A stretch of 60,000 bases of DNA from Takakia lepidozioides (GCA_030704615.1 CM060734.1:37838042-37898041); one strand, 5' to 3'; positions 25,666-38,857 are shown, counted from the first letter of the stretch. The notes: generated by a model not told the origin, from the letters alone. Numbers and translations: made by a program.

Positions 25666-26591
25666 TGTTAAGTGATTTTAATTTTAGTGTGAAACTAACT
25701 AGAAGATATCTAGTTATTTTATTTTAACACTTGAAATTACTTCAATTACTAAATCAGATGTCTAGACCCTCGGAACATCTTATCCTCACGTTCGTGTTCG
25801 TGAGGCTCATCTCTCTAAGTTGAGCCTGCACAACCATGAGCTCTCTGTTTCATGTGTATGAGTATGGAGGGATTGACAATGAGTTCTAAAAAGGTGGATT
25901 CTCCATAGCTTGGGGTGCCCTAGACTCGACCTTGTTTATGAATGATGAATGCTCTTTATGGAGTAGTATCAGTTTTGTGTATGTGCATGTGTTATTTGTT
26001 TTGAATAGCGATATAGTTGTGTACCAATATATATATGCATGAGATGATGCTTTAAATTTTGATTAGATAGGGGACCGTTTGGCTTTTTGAAGTTTGAACC
26101 TATGCTTGCGGGAGCTTGCTTGATTGGAGGGGCCAACATGCATCATATATGTGGGGTTAAGATTCCTCATTTACTTTTATTTCTCATTATGGATGGATAG
26201 AAGGTTATTGGAAAGGGATGATGACAAATTGGATGAGGTTATTTTAATATTATGAGTTTTGTTTTAATGTAACTGCTAGTTGGATTAGGTGGTAGTCCTA
26301 CTAGAACTTGGCCAACTTTTCAGTGCGCATCCTTGTTTAGCCTTTTGGTTTCGCTTATTGCTTGAGCTCTAGAGCTCGGTGATGATTTGGGTTTGGAATA
26401 GTGCACATCAAGTGTTTAATAGGTGTGCTCATACTGTGGATGAAAGGATTGTTTGAATATTGGATGAGTCATGGTGGCTAAACCTCTCCGGTTGATTCTC
26501 CCTTATCTACTGCAAGCAAGCTTTACATTTCCCTTAGTCGTACTGGTCGCGGGAGAGCAAGGAGGAATAATCCCAAGGACATGAATAATGG
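25666..26591 (+). repeat. Right LTR-like repeat of the degenerate Ty3 element
   Basis: 26187-26591 is the direct repeat of 23327-23752. The stretch before it starts TGTTAAGTG and holds TAGTGTGAAACTAACTAG and GAGGCTCATCTCTCTAAGTT, which resemble the LTR of the methyltransferase-bearing Ty3 element at 49.7-56.5 kb, read on its own strand. The exact 3' edge is uncertain. Confidence 0.55.
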
Positions 26592-28580
26592 ATGAGAGTA
26601 TATGACTGACATCTCTTTTTCCTCTTTTTTTGGTTTTAGAAAGGTGGAATCACATAAATCTTTTTTAACTTTAAATTTAAACCAAGCCTCAAAGGGCAAT
26701 TGGCTCTCTTGCTTTGCTTTGGCGCAACATAAGAGGAAGGTAGGACTAGGGAGCATGACTCAACACAACAACCAATCAGCGCCTTGATTGGTTGTAAGGT
26801 ACTTTGACCACATTTTCTCCATTGACTTGCATGTCTCCGCAAAGTCTCTCAGTATGATACACAAAATTTTCATACATATCCTGGTCGGGAAAAAAAAATC
26901 CTGGTGTTAGATTTATCATTTGTATTTAATTTCTAATGATATTGTTTCTTTTAGTACTCCTCCTAAGACTCTGCCTGGACAGTTAGCTAGCTAACTGACA
27001 CCGTTAACTAACATATATTCAACGAATCGTTAGAGCGTAACGGAGGTGGGATGTGCACACCAAGCTTTGGAGCAGGGTTGGCCTAGAAGAAGCCCGAGAG
27101 GATTTTTCAAGCCAAGTTTGTTGAGCATTCGAGCATTCGTCTGCGACAAGCTTCATTGCGGGTCCTCAGCTATGGCTGATCATCCTTATTCCCAGGTTTG
27201 TTTTCCTCCTCCGTCTTTTTTATTTCTGTCAGTATTACCCGCGTTTATCAACGCTGTAGCATCACTCTTTTACTCCTCCCGTTGAAGTGTATGTTTCAGC
27301 CAGTAGTTTTCGTGGTGCTCTGTCTTTGTTCTTCTTCTTCGTTTTAAATAATTTCGCGGTTTTTCCTTCAGCTCTTTATACACTGCTAATTTCTGCCACA
27401 ACCCCTGCTATGTCCAGTTTCTTTTCATTCTCCCTCTTTTAGGTTCTCTTTAACCTATCTCACCAAATTCTTGTTACTCAGCAAGGCTATCGAGAGACTA
27501 TCAATTGGCCAAACGACTCCAAATACTTCAATTATGAGAACAAGAAGCTCTTCATTTTTTCCATTTATGTGCATAGTGCCCACAAATCTGAGTTTTAGGT
27601 GAAGTTTCTCTTGGCCTTGATGAATAGGACTTTCTCCTCTTGAAATTACCAATAACTGTTTGTTGCTTTCAACGCTATTCCCTTCCCTCGTCCTACAATC
27701 TTTATTTGCATCAATGCAGACCTCACTGTTGGGGCACAATTTTATTTTCATATATCTCTGGTTCAGCGTTGGGTCCGCCTCTTCTGTCTTGGTGTCTCCT
27801 ATTTTCTTTCCTCTTAACTGAGAAGAAACTTATGGTAAAAATCTGTGCTCTTGACTACCTCTTCTATCTCTCGCATTCTGCCAGTACATTGTGGAATACA
27901 ATATTTTTAACAATTAAGACTAGTCAGAGATATAAGTGGCACACCTCAATACTGACAGTGTGAGAACTTGTCATTTGCTGCATTTCATCAAACGAATTAG
28001 TTATGCTAATTAATGATTTAGCTTGAGAGACCATTTTCTTTTTGCTATGAAGTCACTTTGGAACACATCTACAAGCAATGAGTGGTAAAGGTTTTTTGGA
28101 GGGAAAGAAGAATCCATTTACTGAGAAACCATCAAAAGGAAAGGAGAAAGTGGGACCCTCCCTCAAAACCATCCCAAGCCCATAACACACATAGGGAGTA
28201 ATCCACTAAAGATTTGCCCAAAAACCTTCATGCAGCTTGAGCAGCAGGAGGTGGTAGGGATTGTCACGAGTTATATTTGGATCTGTTCTAACAGATAGGT
28301 AAAACAACAATTGGGGGCCCAAAAATGTACCAGTCCCCTTATGAATTTGACCTACAATCTGGACATTATTTCATAAGCCGTACTGGTTTTGAATCTTTCT
28401 AACCACAGGATAGTCCCCTCTTGTTGCCTGCAAAGGTTTATCTTTCCACGGCTGAAATTCCTATTATTTTTTTCCTGTCTTACGGATCCCGCTTTCTGCC
28501 AGTGCGCAAATAGGTGTGTTTAACACTGTTCTGTATGGATTCCTATTAAATTTGCTAGGCCTGTCTTGATGTGGTGAGGA
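26592..28580. other. Region upstream of the RRM gene, possible 5' UTR exon
   Basis: No conserved protein is seen. The segment ending ATGGCTGATCATCCTTATTCCCAG before a GT at about 27196 resembles a short first exon, but I could not join it in frame to a conserved domain. It may be a 5' UTR exon of the RRM gene at 28581. Confidence 0.3.
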
Positions 28581-31500
28581 ATGGATGGCAAACAGGGTAA
28601 GAATGGGAAGGTGGAAGAGAACGGAACCTCAAAACATGGAGCACCTAAAGAAACTACAGGTCCATCTTTGCCTCTCTCAAATCATATTCTTTTTAGTTCT
28701 TCATCTTTGTGCACCGTGGACTTGTCCTGCATCAGAGTACTTGTTTAGGCACCTTGATTCTGTACTGGAACACTACAATGGGATTCAAACTCCTAGAATA
28801 AAAATCTTTGCCATGATATATTGAAGGTTTTCAAAGATCCAATGTTCCACCTACAGTGAGACAGCAATTTATATTCGCTGGTTGACAGTTTTTGTTCATT
28901 GATGTGTAGGTAGGCCCTGTCCAGTTAAGCAATGTGAGATCCCTTTTGTCTGTCCAGGAGTCTGTGACTGCCTTGTACAGATATATAGCTCTCGATAAAA
29001 TAAGACTGCGACAGTGGATCTATTGTGATTTAAATAATGTGTTCGAGTCAAAACAATCTGTTCATGTTCTGCGTGTTCTTTAGTGTCAGATCACGAAAAG
29101 CGAGTTAGGGGCTCAGAGGTTTTTGTGGGCGGACTTCAACGTAACACCACTGAAGAAATCCTTAGCGAGGTAAGGAACTTTTCTAAATGTTGCAAGGTAT
29201 TGTGGTCCATGACAGAAAATTGGCCTTAGATTAAAAACAGTGTAAAAGTTTGAGAAAATGTAAGTTCACTCAAGCGAAAGACCCTGCATCTGTTGCTAGT
29301 TGTTACGTGTCAATCAAGGGAGTATTGGGATGTAGTATGCTCATTGGGCATTGCTGGATTGTTTTGGAGGAAAATATGTTGCTCTTCTGTGAGCAAGCAA
29401 GGAAGCTGTATCTGCTTAAGGAAGAATGCAATTCCATGACGAGATGTAGCTAACTCGCAACAAGTTCCTCATGTCTTGTGGTGAATCATGGGTAAAATGT
29501 CTTCTGGAAAGTAACTTTCCTTCTTTCTAAGACAATGAGGTGGCTGTGTGTCTTGCCTTCTAGTTATTTGCAAAATGCGGGGACATCATGGAAGTGCGGA
29601 TCATGAAAGATCACCTTGGAGTCTCTAAGGTAGGGCAAACAAGATCCTACCTCTGCTCCTATCAGCCAACCTTTGTCAGCCCTTGAGCAATCTAGCAATT
29701 ACTTTTATCTACAGTGAAAATAGAGGTGCATAAAGGCTTCTGCATTGCAACTTTTACAAAGGCTAAAGACCAGGGAAACAAGACCTGTTGTGATCACCAC
29801 CCCCACCCTAGATTTAGATTTAGATTAAAGTTTCCAATGGGTGGACTATGCCTGACAGCAGAACTAAGCAAACACATGCACTCCCCAAGCCGTTTCAGTT
29901 CATCCGTCTCTCTGGTTTTATCCATTTGTCAGTATAGACGGCTTATAATAAATGTCTGTCTGTTCTGCATTTGCGGCCTTTATGGAGCATTACAGTAAGA
30001 ACAAACTTCTGTTGCAATGGAAAGTGGGTTGACAAATGTATTATGGTATTCATGTATTCAGATTTGTGTCCTTTCTCATCCTTAGGCATACTAAATATTG
30101 CAAGGGCTTGGTATGGGTAGGGATATGGGTTTGTCCGCTTTTCAAGCAGGGAAGCAGCTCTTAAGGCCCAAAAGGACAAGAATGGCACCCTGGTTTGGCT
30201 CCTCCTCAACCTTCCTTTCTCTGGCCCTTCCTCTTCAGTGTGACTTGATGGGACACTCTCCAATCTTGTCAGCAGTCTGAGCAGTTGTCACTTCTATGAA
30301 CCGTCTGAATTGTCTTTCCCTTGGAGAATATCTAAGATACAAGGCTGCAGTCATAATTGTTCTCTGCTTTTGTTAATTGTGGTATGATGCTGTCTCGGCT
30401 TTCACAGAACATCTTTTGTGGCCTTGGATATGGTCTTCTCTGTCATTTTGTTACCATGAGAAAAGCTAGCAAGCTGGATATGTTATTATTGCAGCTTCTG
30501 TCTGTTCCAGTAACATATTTTTGCTTTGTGGCAGCTGCAAGGCAAGAAGATAGGGGTCACTCCATCAGCAGATCAGGATACTCTCTTCCTCGGAAATCTA
30601 CGGAAAGGTGCATGACCTCCTTGGATTGAGCTCTCATTCAAGCTTTAGACTGACCATTACTAGTAGCTCTTTAGTCTCTGATGTCACGGTATCGTACATT
30701 GAATAGGTGGGAGGGCTTTTATTTTCATCCTGGCCATCTGTTTGCTGATGGACCCTCATGTGGGAGTTGTGGCTACTGGTTGGATTCTACGTGCTTTGGG
30801 TGGTGTAGTCTGCCAAGTTCTTACTTTGGTCATGTGTGTGTTGAACAGAGTGGGGTCCTGAGGAGGTAGACACAATGGTGAGACAGGTATGGGTTTTACT
30901 GATTCACAAGCTCTTCAATAATGTCAGCAGAAGTCAAGTTGGGAAGATGTCAGCAAACTCCAGAATGGCAGTGACTAAGTTGCAGGTGTACGTGGCAGCA
31001 GGTCTTCCAAGATGTTCAGTCAGTGGAGCTTGCCATGCCACCAAGCACTGGGGAGTCGCCATCAAACAAAAAGCGACAAAATCGCGGCTTTGCTTTCGTC
31101 CACTTTTCCAGTCATGCAGTGCGTGCTCCATTCTCCCCCACCTATTTCGGTCCATTTACCAGAGCCTATCCTTCTTTGGGTGCTTGCACCACCCACTCTG
31201 AGCAACAAGAGCTTTGTAAAAGGGAGAAGGCTGCTTGTGGAGGGCCCCTCTCTCTTTCTTATTTTTTGCTTTCTCTTGTCCCATAAGCTCTTCAAGCTTT
31301 CCGGGGACGATATAAAGTACCATTTCATTTCTCTCTTCCCGTGCCGCTTCCCCCTCCCTCAGAAAATCCTTGGCCCCTACCTCATTTTTCTTCAAGGGAT
31401 TGTCTAAGAGTCAATGCCTCATGCAGGTAAGTTGCCAAGCATTTCTGATTTGCGTAATGGAAGCCCTCCATGACACATTGGGTATCATGGGATAGACAAT

Positions 31501-34500
31501 TTAATCTCCCACAGATCTCATAGTAGAAAGGCCAGTGAAAGAAGAAATGTTCTTCACTTTCGATTTCCCTGTTGTTCCCAGCACAAGGGCATAGGCAGTC
31601 CTCATATTGCACGTTGGCTCACCTACCAGTCTGTATATGCAGACTGTCGGAGCCCACCCTGAAACTCCCCAATGCCCTTGGAAGAGAGGAAGATAGAGGT
31701 AATTGGGCTGCAAGAAGTTCCATAAGTTCCCATCTGATGCATCTATAGCGGTCCGGCTTGGACACAATTTCCACCCCCTCCGTATTTGTGGCAGTAGGGA
31801 AGCAACGGAGAGTCCGTTGCGCTCAAAAAGGTTGAACACCCGAACATACCAGGAGGTCATGAAACCAGCGGTTTTGAGCTGATAGATGTTGTGAGGGCTA
31901 AGAAGATAGAAACTTATAACCCCCCGTGCCCATGGGAAAAAGTAAACAACAAGAAAAAAGCACTTCAAAAGACACCAAATGTGGCCCAAAGATGAAGTGC
32001 CTCATGCAGGTCAGCTGTCAGGGAGAAATGAAATGAATTTAAATGAAAGACGTCTTATAACATCTGTGGGAGGCCCAAAGGGCCCAAGGGGGGATGCAAG
32101 TATAACCACAGAAACCACAGAGAAAGAAAAGAAAAGAAAAGAAAAGAAAAGAAAAGAAATGGTACGTTTTAACGTCCGCGGAAAGCTCAAAGAGCTTACG
32201 GGACAAAACGGGAAAAAACAAGAGAGAGAAGACAAAACCAGAGCCGAAAAGCAGCCCAAAGCAACTACTGTTCAAGGGATTGCCTAAGGGTCAAGGCCTC
32301 GTGCAGGTAAGCTGCCAACCATTTCTGATCCTCTTAATGGAAAGAGAAACTTCATGATGTCCACAGTGGGCCCCAAGCCCAATTAGAGAGAAAAAGAGAA
32401 GTTGGCACCAGCTGGGAGTGCTTTTAAGGTAGTCTCATCTCCATCCAAAGTAGATCGCACATTGATCTCTGATTTCGTGTACATGTTACTGCTGCTTCAG
32501 AAACTCTGCTCTTCACCCTGACTCCCCATCCCCCTTTCTCTTTTTTTCTCCTCTTCTGCTCTCTCTCTCTCTCGCACCATTAGAATGCAGACTGCTGCTG
32601 CTGACATCTGGGCCTTTATGTGCATTTTAATATTGGTCTTCTTTGATTGAAGAAGCCCTTTCTTGGAATTGGCATTGGGTATGCAGTTTGTTTTTATTTG
32701 TAGTGCATGTGTGAGAGTGCAATACTAATTGGTTGTGCCATTTTTGTCTCGCGTTGGCTTTTGGGCAGCATGTGCCAGCTCAGCACTTCCACCACCTTGA
32801 TGCATCTGGCATCTTCTTTCCCGGCTGCAGCCTTCCCTTTCTCTTCCCAGCCTCATCCCTTTCCAGTTTCACAATTTATTCGTAGTCCTTGACTCCAACC
32901 AACTTATGCTTTCTGAAACTTGGGATTTCAGGCATCGCTGCAAATCTTGAAACTTTTGGGGGTCGTGTCCTTTCAAAACTAGCTCCTTTGCCACTTCTTT
33001 CTTGTGCCACATGCTGGGACAACCATTATTTACAAGTGATCCTTGGATGGCTCCCTCGTCATAGTTGAGAATATCTAGCAAACATTATGAGGGCTTCGCT
33101 CCTGCATGCTCAGTTGGGTTCCCCGCAGTACTGATATTCACTTATTGGCTGGGTTGCCGCTTTTCTTTGGGGAGAAAATGCTTGTAATTTGAAAATCTTT
33201 CACACTTCTCAATCAGGTTTTCAAGCTCTTTAGTAGATATAGTCCTACCGTCCAGTGTTATGAAATACGATGAGTCATCCAGCAATGAACTTCAGCTAGG
33301 CTTTCTCCTGGAAGCTTTAAACTTGGGTGTCAGTCACAATCCATCTCTTGAAACTATGTGGGAGCTGGTTTTTTTCTCGTCCACCCATTTTATGATACAA
33401 CCAGTATGTGAACTCTTTGCATTTTGCTCAGTAAACATTCATCTCAAGCTCGGTTAACATTATGATCCAATGCTCTTTGTAGAATATGTAAAAGGGTGGC
33501 ATCCCTGAGCAACAATGAACACCCAGAAATGCCCATGGTCATTGGCTGCTTATGCAAACTATTGCTGTCCTTTTGGCCCATTTTTATTTAATCACAATCC
33601 ATCTTTCTGCTGAGTCAGTTCTGAACTGAATTTTGACATTCGATTTAATCAGTTTCCTGCATTTTGAAACTCCTTTTATACCCTCAAGTTCAGATTTTTA
33701 TCAAAGTCGAAATCATACTTTCCTTGCCAATTTCATCTTGGTCCCATTGGGGGAATGGACTTCCATCACAGGCTGCTGCACGCGCATACCGGGTGGCCAA
33801 TCGGGCTGACTTCTTGCTTGGAGGCAGGTGGCGGCCCGCGGTTGATTGGGCCGAGAATGAACCAGACATCGACCCTGATGAGATGGCTAAGGTCAGTATT
33901 CCCCTCACTATTGCATACTCCTCTTGTGTGGGACATTATCAGTGTTTGGTTGGCATTATACATGTTAAAATGAAAGATCGAAATCACAACCCCTCTGAAA
34001 GTGTGGGTCCCACTCTTTGTGCTCTAATAGAAATGAAATGAAATGGTACTTTATAACGTCTGCGGAAAGCTCCTAGAGCTTATGGGACAAGATGATGACT
34101 CACTTTGTAATAGAGAAAGTGAGTTGAGACCACTCTGGATGAGAGAAACTGCTCAAAGGGTAAGGAAGGTAAGATATGAAATAAGGAATGCTGTGTGTTC
34201 ATTGGGTTGTGTCGGGTGTAGGTGAAGACAGCATTTGTTGGAAATCTCCCAAGCAATGTGATGGAGGATTTTCTGCAGGCCATTTTTGAACCTTTTGGAA
34301 AGGTATGTTCACCAAACATAGTTCTTAACTGTGTGACTCAGAACCCTTGCAGGATTTCTGCTTTCAGAGTAGTGCCTAACGCTTGCAGCTGACTGCCTAT
34401 CCCTCTGCCTCTCCTTCTACCTTTCATTTGCAAAACGAGGGAGGGGAAGATCCCAGATCAGAATTAATTAGAAACACCTCACAAACCTTATTTTCAGCTA

Positions 34501-37500
34501 GGACAAGCCCACAAGGGGAGAAACTCCAAAATGATAAGACTCCCCTAAGGCACCTTTGGTCCAAACAGCTAGAACGCCAAGTTATCAAAAATATCTGCAA
34601 GTAGGAGCCATCTGCAGAGCCTGAACACTCTCATGAAGGAGTTAACATGAAGAAGTCTCTGACATGAAGCTGCTTATTTCTCATAATGATGATCAAGGAG
34701 ATTCTGCTCCAAAGAACAGACCCAAGGATGGGGAATTACTTCACTCCTCCATAAGCACAAATAGGGGTTAAACCAGCCAGGTCCTGAAGGTATCGGTGGA
34801 GACCAAAGTGGTGCAAAGGACTATCTAACGTCCATCCCTGTGTGGAGCACTAGTTGGATAGGCGAGTGCCATTTCCCATGCTGATTTTAGTGGATGGGTG
34901 GGGCAGCCTACTTTAAGTTTGACTCAATAGTGACCATGATGGCGTGGATAGCACACTCTTTCTGGAGCATTATAATGGGTAGTCTGCTCAACTGAAAGCA
35001 TCAAACAGATTCTTAGTGCACCTCTTTTTGCTCAGTTAGAGAAGCTCCAGATAGCTGACAGCCATGGCCCTCCTTGGGTCTTACTTTCCTTTGGGGCCTT
35101 CTGCAGACCCCTCTCCCTTCCACCTAATCCCTCTGTCTCCCCCTCCTGCTTGCACAAACAGGTGTAGGGGCCTAGGCCCCCAAGTTTGTGTGCAAGCAAA
35201 ATCAATGGAGTACACCAATTTTCTCCCACTTATGTGCATACGGAGATCCAATGTTGGTTCTTCTGTAGGTGTCACAAATTATGTTGCATTTGCAGGTGTA
35301 TGTGACAAAATGCCCATCTTAATGTCAAGGCATCTGTATAACTCATCGAGAGATAATATGATAAGTTCTGCCTTCGGGGTGGTTGTGGGTGCACAGATTG
35401 AAAGGGTAGCCATCTCCAGAAAGAGCAATACTCCCGTGGGCTTCGTCCACTTTCTCAATCGCACTGTAAGTCATATCTTCACCTGCTGTTACCTCAATGT
35501 GTGAAAATGGGAATCACATGTTCCCAAAGTAAATGCAAAGAAGTTAGTAAAGAAGTCTCATCATCAAAAGATAGCAGACAAAACCCAACTTTCAAGGTCC
35601 AATACCTGGATAATTGAGCTTCATGCTTCGACCTTCAGCATCTTCTTCTGAGCTTTATTGTTACCCGCTAGATTGCGGTCCATGATTGGATGCAGTGGCA
35701 CTTCAAACCTTCCCGTGCATTTGATTATATTCCATTCACAAATATTCTGAAGGTGATCATGTGAGAGCCAGGATCTCGAGGTGGCTATGAAGGAGCTCGA
35801 TGGCAGGTTGATAGATGGCCCTGATCATGGGCCCAAGTTTAAGATACAGGTGTTCATGCCTTTCCTCTTTTGAGGTGTCCTTCTCATCTGTCCACTTGAA
35901 GCTGTGAACTTGCTTCATTTGTAACCGTTTCTCCTTCCCTTTCCTTTTGCTCTGTTGCTACTGGATGTCTTTTGTATGGTTACACCAACTTCAAATTTTG
36001 TAGATCCAGGGGCCCCAAGGGCACATGGTACCTAAAATGTGTATGGAAAGACCGTCCAGGGGCGCCTTGAAGCTGCTATGCACATGGGGTCGTCAAGCTG
36101 AAATGGACAGGAAATGTCCAAACAATGGAAGGATGAAAAGATAAAACTTAGCACCATCTAAAGTGCCTCACCACTGGTTTTGGGGAGCCCATACTGACCA
36201 AGAAAACTGAAAGAGAGAGAGGGTGCATGCCTTTAAAAAAAAGTGGGATAGCACTCATTGACAAGTATGGATGGGCAGGTGTCTATTATTCATCAGGAGA
36301 GTTTCCTGGTCCTGATGTGTAGCGTCCACTGGTCATGTCTCCTAGCTGATGCCACTTATCATGCTAGGGATCTGCAATATATGATAGAAAGGGTCAGTTT
36401 CCGCTCTTGATGTCCATGGTGGTAAATGTCTGTATGTCAGGTGTCACTAGCTAAACCTGCAGACAAGAACCGGAAGCGTGGGCGAGAGGAAACTCAGAAT
36501 GTTACACTTGGAACAAGTGTCCCCCCAGTAAAGTTTTCTGCAAGCCTTGGGGCTTATGGTCCTCTGGGAGGAGCATATGGTGACTACACTGATTATGTTG
36601 TGGCTAAAAATCCTCGAGTTGCCAGCAAGCCATTTGCACTACCAGAGGTTTGACCTCTTACTTCGCCATGTCTAGTGGTTATGAGTGAAATATCATCTTT
36701 GAAGTTATGTGTTGAACCTGGTTCAAGGGGTTGTTTCCCCAGTTTACTCAAGGTAAAGGTGAACAAGTTAGAGCCAATGATTTCGTAACTAATCAGAGGT
36801 TGCTTTTAGCATTTAGATGGACCCGTACGAGCTGGCTATTGGGACGCTGCCACCTTTGGTGGTTGATCGGCTTCTACGGCTCTTTCGGCAAGGGGTTGCT
36901 TCTCGCCAGGAGGTTTGAGCCCATATAACCTGACCTCGGAATGGGCTTTTAATCGATCTCAATTCTCTCTTACATGATATTTTGATGCCTACTTGTCTGG
37001 TCTTGGAAAAATAGCTGGGATTTACTGGAGTAGGTTACCAGCAAAACGAATGAATGTCAGGTTTCCAGAGGGGCAGTGTGCAGGTTTTTAGGTGGCGGAA
37101 GTCACTTCAGCCAACTTACTTGGGGAGGGCAGCTAGGTCTTCCTGTTACAAACACTCTTGAGCTTATGAATGGAAAATATGTTCGCTAACCTTCAAATTG
37201 GGGCATTGGGTGAGGAGATCTGATGCGTGGTTTTCACTTCAATTGCTGTTTGACTTTTCGTCCCTGAGGAAGTCATTGCATGTTTGCTTAAATGTCATCA
37301 TATTTTTGTTGTCATGTGTATAGCTGGATGTACGTGTTCTAGAAAACCTGCGGGATCTGCCGGAGTCTGCTGCCATCTCAGCACTTGACCAAGTTGGTAT
37401 TTCTTCCTTTTGGCTTGCCAGGCCTGAATTTCTCCTTAGATTGCAACGGTGGTCAATTCCAGTTCTGAAGTTAGACATTATCCAAAGAAGAGCAATTTGG

Positions 37501-38857
37501 TCTACTGCTTATTATAGTGAGCCCCAAATGCAGTGAATTGTGCTGATTCACAAACAGTTTTGACAGAAAAAAACTACTTTTTGAGTTATAGCTAACATCT
37601 GTTGTGACTGCAGTTCGCGTCATCCAGCTTTACAGAGGTGCGAAGCAAGGGGGCATACCTATCTGGCGTAATAAATCGGGTAAGTTTGAAAATTTTCCCT
37701 TCATTCGTTTGCCACTATTTATGGGGAATTTATATCCCTTCAGTGCCAGCATTCCTAGTTTCCTGCACTGTTAGTTTCACTCCATGCCTTCCCCCTCTTT
37801 CTTGGTCCCCTTTTGTCCATGGACATTCTAATTCCTGTGAACGCATTATCACTTGTTGGCATTTCTGCAGTATATCCATATTGACCACACTCCATGGGTC
37901 CTTAGGTGCGGAGGGAACTGCGTGACAAGCCAGTGCTCCATGAGATACCTGGGAGGGCTGGTGTAAGACCCACAGAATATGGGCAAGTGGCAACCACAAG
38001 GGCTTCGGCCAGGGATAGCTGGCTACTGGGCCAACAAGGAATTGGTGCAGTTTCAGCCTCACGTCTTTCTGCTCTCGACACTCTTAGTGTTCCCTATGCA
38101 ATTGGAGATACTGACTACCTTGGGTGAGCAGCAGCTTTACTTCCCACATTCCTAATCCCCTCGACTGATACTTCATCACAGTTGTGCATCCAATATTTAT
38201 TCCTGTTTCTTAAAAGTGTACCTGGTTAAATAAGACTTCCCAGGGTACGGGTGACAACGGGCTTTTCTTAATTGGATTCTCTGTCTCAATGGCCACAAGG
38301 CTACGGCAAACAACGTCTTATGAGTACAATCTGTCTCAAGCTGTGAGTCTGAGCTCTCTGGCTGTGGATATTGTCCTGCAGTAAACTGTGGCATGCTAAG
38401 GAGAGAGATGATGGGGCCTTCATTAGACTTGCTTCCCAGGGGCCCGATGCTCTGTTGAGACAGAGCAAAGAGAGCAAGATGGAGAGAGAGAGAGTTTGTA
38501 TCTGAGAAGGTGCTGAACCACCCCTTTTGTGTTGGATGTCTGTACAGGTATGATTCTTATGGAGTGGTTGGTGCCATGCCCTCTCTGTCCGCAGGGTTGT
38601 TGAGCGACCCACTGTTGCCAAGAATTCCAACCTTGCTAACAGAGCCCTATGCCTTGCCCTCATATCGGCTTTCATCGGTCTCTACGGTTGGAAGTGTGGC
38701 TTCTGGACTTGGATTCCAAGATGGGGGAGCTTCGGACCGACGGGCATTTAAATTCGATCCCTTCACTGGAGAGCCATTTAAATTCGATCCGTTCACTGGA
38801 GAGTCCCTCCAGCCAACCTCTTTGTCATCCATGCGACTAGGAGCAAAGTATTACTAG
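28581..38857 (+). CDS. hnRNP-like RNA-binding protein with three RRM domains
   Basis: Seventeen exons join in phase into 614 residues: 28581-28659, 29084-29169, 29564-29629, 30121-30192, 30535-30607, 30849-30886, 31002-31118, 33772-33891, 34222-34302, 35397-35465, 35772-35849, 36441-36647, 36817-36912, 37324-37392, 37614-37679, 37906-38123, 38548-38857. The start ATG has an in-frame TGA just upstream. RRM1 has RNP2 VFVGGL and RNP1 GYGFVRF. RRM2 has LFLGNL and RGFAFVHF. RRM3 has AFVGNL and VGFVHF. After RRM3 come a basic KNRKRGREE patch, a helical block (MDPYELAIGTLPPLVVDRL to ISALDQFASSSFTEVRSKG) and a C-tail with FKFDPFTGEP twice in tandem, a motif I associate with plant hnRNP-Q/R-like proteins such as the At2g44710 type. 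Likely nuclear, in pre-mRNA processing or chromatin-linked RNA binding. Intron 7 (2.65 kb) contains repeat copies. Confidence 0.85.
31220..31440 (+). repeat. Dispersed repeat family R1, copy b
   Basis: Carries CCATAAGCTCTTCAAGC and GATATAAAGTACCATTTC near 31281-31325, and an inverted block TCAAGGGATTGTCTAAGAGT plus CTCATGCAGGTAAG at 31393-31432. Both parts of the family are therefore present, but in opposite relative orientation to copy a. Lies in intron 7 of the RRM gene. Confidence 0.6.
32040..32320 (-). repeat. Dispersed repeat family R1, copy c
   Basis: Near full-length minus-strand copy: GGCCCAAAGGGCCCAAGG at 32073, an (AAAAG)n run, GAAATGGTACGTTTTAACG, AAGCTCAAAGAGCTTACG, and CAAGGGATTGCCTAAGGGTC plus CTCGTGCAGGTAAG at the end. 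Lies in intron 7 of the RRM gene. Confidence 0.65.
32112..32158 (+). repeat. (AAAAG)n microsatellite
   Basis: About nine pentamer units, part of repeat copy c. In the other copies the same place holds GAAAT/ATTTC pentamers, so it is an expanded internal simple repeat. Confidence 0.85.
34025..34095 (-). repeat. Dispersed repeat family R1, copy d (partial)
   Basis: GAAATGAAATGAAATGGTAC, TTTATAACGTCTGCGGAAAG and CTCCTAGAGCTTATGGGACA match copies a and c. Only the central part remains. Lies in intron 8 of the RRM gene. Confidence 0.6.

Larger units (their letters stand above)
23327..26591 (+). mobile_element. Degenerate Ty3-type LTR retrotransposon
   Basis: Two diverged direct repeats (23327-23752 and 26187-26591) flank a decayed Ty3 integrase in the same orientation. 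No gag, protease or reverse transcriptase can be recognised in the 2.4 kb between them, so the element is internally deleted. The right repeat probably starts earlier, at the TGTTAAGTG near 25666, and would then be over 900 bp long. The target duplication cannot be identified. Confidence 0.7.

Noticed and set aside
27171-27195. Short ATG exon MADHPYSQ before a GT as the first coding exon of the RRM gene
   Set aside because: The exon 28581-28659 joins RRM exon 2 in the right phase, has its own ATG and an in-frame stop upstream. The 27.1-kb piece could still be a 5' UTR exon.
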